From Candidatus Woesearchaeota archaeon (GTDB lineage Archaea > Nanobdellota > Nanobdellia > SCGC-AAA011-G17 > JACPNG01): a DNA stretch of 5,634 bases. Every line of letters starts with the position of its first letter. Position 1 is the stretch's first letter. Below are positions 4,864 through 5,634 of the stretch, in pieces. The notes under the pieces were generated by a model that searched no databases, was not told the origin of the DNA, and was given only the letters and a program-made list of their open reading frames with translations. The translations under genes were made by a program, and so were the position numbers. The stretch is taken from contig JAFCDD010000027.1 of the NCBI GenBank assembly GCA_017609845.1, positions 1 to 5,634 of the forward strand. The letters are read 5' to 3'.

Positions 4864-5085
4864 TTATGCTCTTAATGGGTCTCTTCTGGGAACTGCTTCT
4901 TCATCTGATACAATACGTTGTAAACCTCTTGATTTATCACTAAGTACAGTAAGATTGGGGATATACACCCTTTCTTCTGGCTTTTCCTCAATAGGAACCC
5001 TTTTGAATCCTTGTAGTGCAGTATTGTTATATTGTTCTTGATTTCTGGCCAATTTGTAAATCATTTGTTCTTCTATTGTTATCAT
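4864..5085 (-). CDS. Uncharacterised 73-aa protein, translationally coupled to the gene upstream
   Basis: I recognise no family. It begins MITIEEQMIYKLARNQEQYN (likely helical), followed by the Pro- and charge-containing stretch RVPIEEKPEERVYIPNLTVL (29-48) and a basic end with VPRRDPLRA. It is soluble, with no cysteine, signal peptide or membrane segment. The ATG at 5085 is chosen over an upstream in-frame ATG at 5157 because it overlaps the previous gene's TGA in an ATGA (5082-5085) and has AAGGAG (5093-5098) 7 nt upstream. Such overlap usually means coupled translation and often a stable partnership of the two products. xerA follows after 18 nt. The longer reading frame to 5157 would overlap the upstream gene by 76 nt and is unlikely. 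Confidence 0.72.
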   Translation of the reverse strand: MITIEEQMIYKLARNQEQYNNTALQGFKRVPIEEKPEERVYIPNLTVLSDKSRGLQRIVSDEEAVPRRDPLRA

Positions 5086-5444
5086 TCTTCTTCTCCTTGA
5101 TTCTTTCTTAAAACTTGATCTAAGTGGTATCCGTGAGCTGATCCTCTGCATATACAAACACCGCCTTCCCTGGCCTCCATATTTGCGCGTGCTTCATCGA
5201 TAAGTTCCTGTTCTTGTGCAGGTGTCAATTCATCTATAGAATCTCCGTCCATCATTTTAATCAACTTATCTTCCTCTGATTTTCCTCTGCTTGTATTTGT
5301 TATTGGTTGTATTGGTGGGGCAGTACTTGTTTGTCCATACATTGGATTGTCTGATTCTCTGGGTGGTTGTCTTTCTCCTTCTTTATAATTGTGTGGATCC
5401 TTTGTTACCCTCATACCTTTTATCTCATATTGGTAGTTATACAT
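5082..5444 (-). CDS. Uncharacterised 120-aa protein with a possible CxC-x4-HxxH metal site
   Basis: I recognise no family. The first 60 residues are polar and rich in Pro, Ser and Thr (for example NPMYGQTSTAPPIQPITN, 33-50), so probably disordered. Next comes an acidic helix, roughly 57-93 (DELTPAQEQELIDEARANME). The end carries Cys97 and Cys99 in GGVCICRG, with His104 and His107 close behind (AHGYH), a spacing that could bind zinc or another metal, then a charged tail. No signal peptide or membrane segment is seen. The ATG at 5444 has AAGGAGG (5454-5460) 9 nt upstream. By hand count, 5101-5400 is 41% GC against 27% for 4321-4560 inside xerA, and it uses codons such as CGC; this hints at different ancestry from its neighbours. 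It leads the unit with the 73-aa gene and xerA. Confidence 0.75.
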   Translation of the reverse strand: MYNYQYEIKGMRVTKDPHNYKEGERQPPRESDNPMYGQTSTAPPIQPITNTSRGKSEEDKLIKMMDGDSIDELTPAQEQELIDEARANMEAREGGVCICRGSAHGYHLDQVLRKNQGEEE

Positions 5445-5453
5445 TTTTATTTT

Positions 5454-5460
5454 CCTCCTT
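5454..5460 (-). promoter_or_regulatory. Shine-Dalgarno site of the 120-aa gene
   Basis: AAGGAGG on the minus strand, 9 nt before the ATG at 5444, sets the start and shows that this leading gene has a leader, unlike the leaderless plus-strand units. Confidence 0.8.
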
Positions 5461-5525
5461 AATATGTATATTTCTATATCTTACAGCAAAAGAACCCCCA
5501 ATATTGTTTTAAATAAGCTATTTCA

Positions 5526-5540
5526 TATATAAATGTTTCG
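5526..5540 (-). promoter_or_regulatory. Promoter (BRE + TATA) of the 120-aa/73-aa/xerA unit
   Basis: The minus strand reads CGAAAC followed by ATTTATATA, a purine-rich BRE-like element before TTTATATA (5533-5526). The predicted start is near 5503, giving a leader of about 60 nt that includes the Shine-Dalgarno. A weaker TATA-like stretch around 5467-5473 would start at the ATG itself and lose that site, so it is less likely. Confidence 0.5.
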
Positions 5541-5634
5541 GATAATGTACCTTATGCGCACTATAAGTTTTGGTGTCCTCTGTTTCTTAAATAATCCCAT
5601 TGATAGGCCATTATAAGATATTTTATTATTTTTA
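5541..5634. other. Right-edge intergenic DNA without a supported gene
   Basis: Only short open stretches occur on either strand, for example a 16-codon ATG frame at 5611-5561 on the minus strand. None has a Shine-Dalgarno or a recognisable product. The DNA is AT-rich and may hold regulatory sites for a gene beyond the edge. Confidence 0.4.

Noticed and set aside
4838..5041. Plus-strand open frame of 67 codons
   Set aside because: It is antisense to the 73-aa gene and the xerA start, which have coupled starts and ribosome sites on the minus strand.
5291..5512. Plus-strand hydrophobic 73-codon frame resembling a membrane protein
   Set aside because: It is antisense to the 120-aa gene, which has a strong Shine-Dalgarno; hydrophobicity is expected when reading the complement of polar codons.
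5551..5567. Inverted repeat CTTAT-N7-ATAAG as a possible dif or attachment site for the recombinase
   Set aside because: The arms are only 5 bp and do not extend; such repeats are expected by chance in AT-rich DNA, and I see no resemblance to the archaeal dif consensus.
5523..5634. Minus-strand frame open from the right edge to a TGA at 5525, as the end of another gene
   Set aside because: About 36 codons of unremarkable Lys/Ile-rich sequence that run into the promoter of the next unit; too short and featureless to support.

Overview
The window looks like chromosomal DNA of a small-genome archaeon, most plausibly of the DPANN type (Woesearchaeota/Pacearchaeota/Nanoarchaeota-like); that placement is inference. 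The archaeal signs are direct: a tRNA gene with an 18-nt bulge-helix-bulge intron and no encoded CCA, TATA boxes (TTTATATA, TTTAAATA) centred 25-28 nt before several start codons (leaderless mRNAs), a PAC2-family proteasome-assembly-chaperone-like protein and an archaeal XerA-type recombinase. The DNA is AT-rich (about 27% GC counted in part of the recombinase gene).

Layout. 1-1124 (-): seryl-tRNA synthetase, cut by the left edge and frameshifted by an exact 58-bp tandem duplication at 404-519. 1306-1575 (+): small winged-helix regulator, divergent from serS. 1639-1938 (+): acidic protein of unknown function. 2025-3133 (+): two-gene operon, an unknown 130-aa protein followed by the PAC2 protein. 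3138-3230 (-): tRNA-Lys(CUU) with intron, convergent with the PAC2 gene. 3331-3426: tandem array of 16-bp palindromic boxes ending in the promoter of a PadR regulator (3451-3756, +), which is followed by an unknown 79-aa protein (3797-4036, +). 5444-4033 (-): a three-gene unit of an unknown 120-aa protein with a possible Cys/His metal site, an unknown 73-aa protein overlapping it by 4 nt, and the tyrosine recombinase. 5536-5634 holds no gene I can support.

How the genes work together. serS and tRNA-Lys belong to translation, and the PAC2 protein points to proteasome biology. PadR very probably controls its own transcription, and so that of the 79-aa gene, through the palindrome array. The first genes of most plus-strand units appear leaderless, while downstream genes carry Shine-Dalgarno sites (GAGGTGA, GGAGGT, AAGGAG). 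The 120-aa gene is clearly more GC-rich than the recombinase gene it sits with (41% against 27% by hand count), so the small-gene pair may be acquired DNA. The points most worth a second look are the PadR operator array, the duplication that breaks serS, and the two small unknown genes linked to the recombinase.
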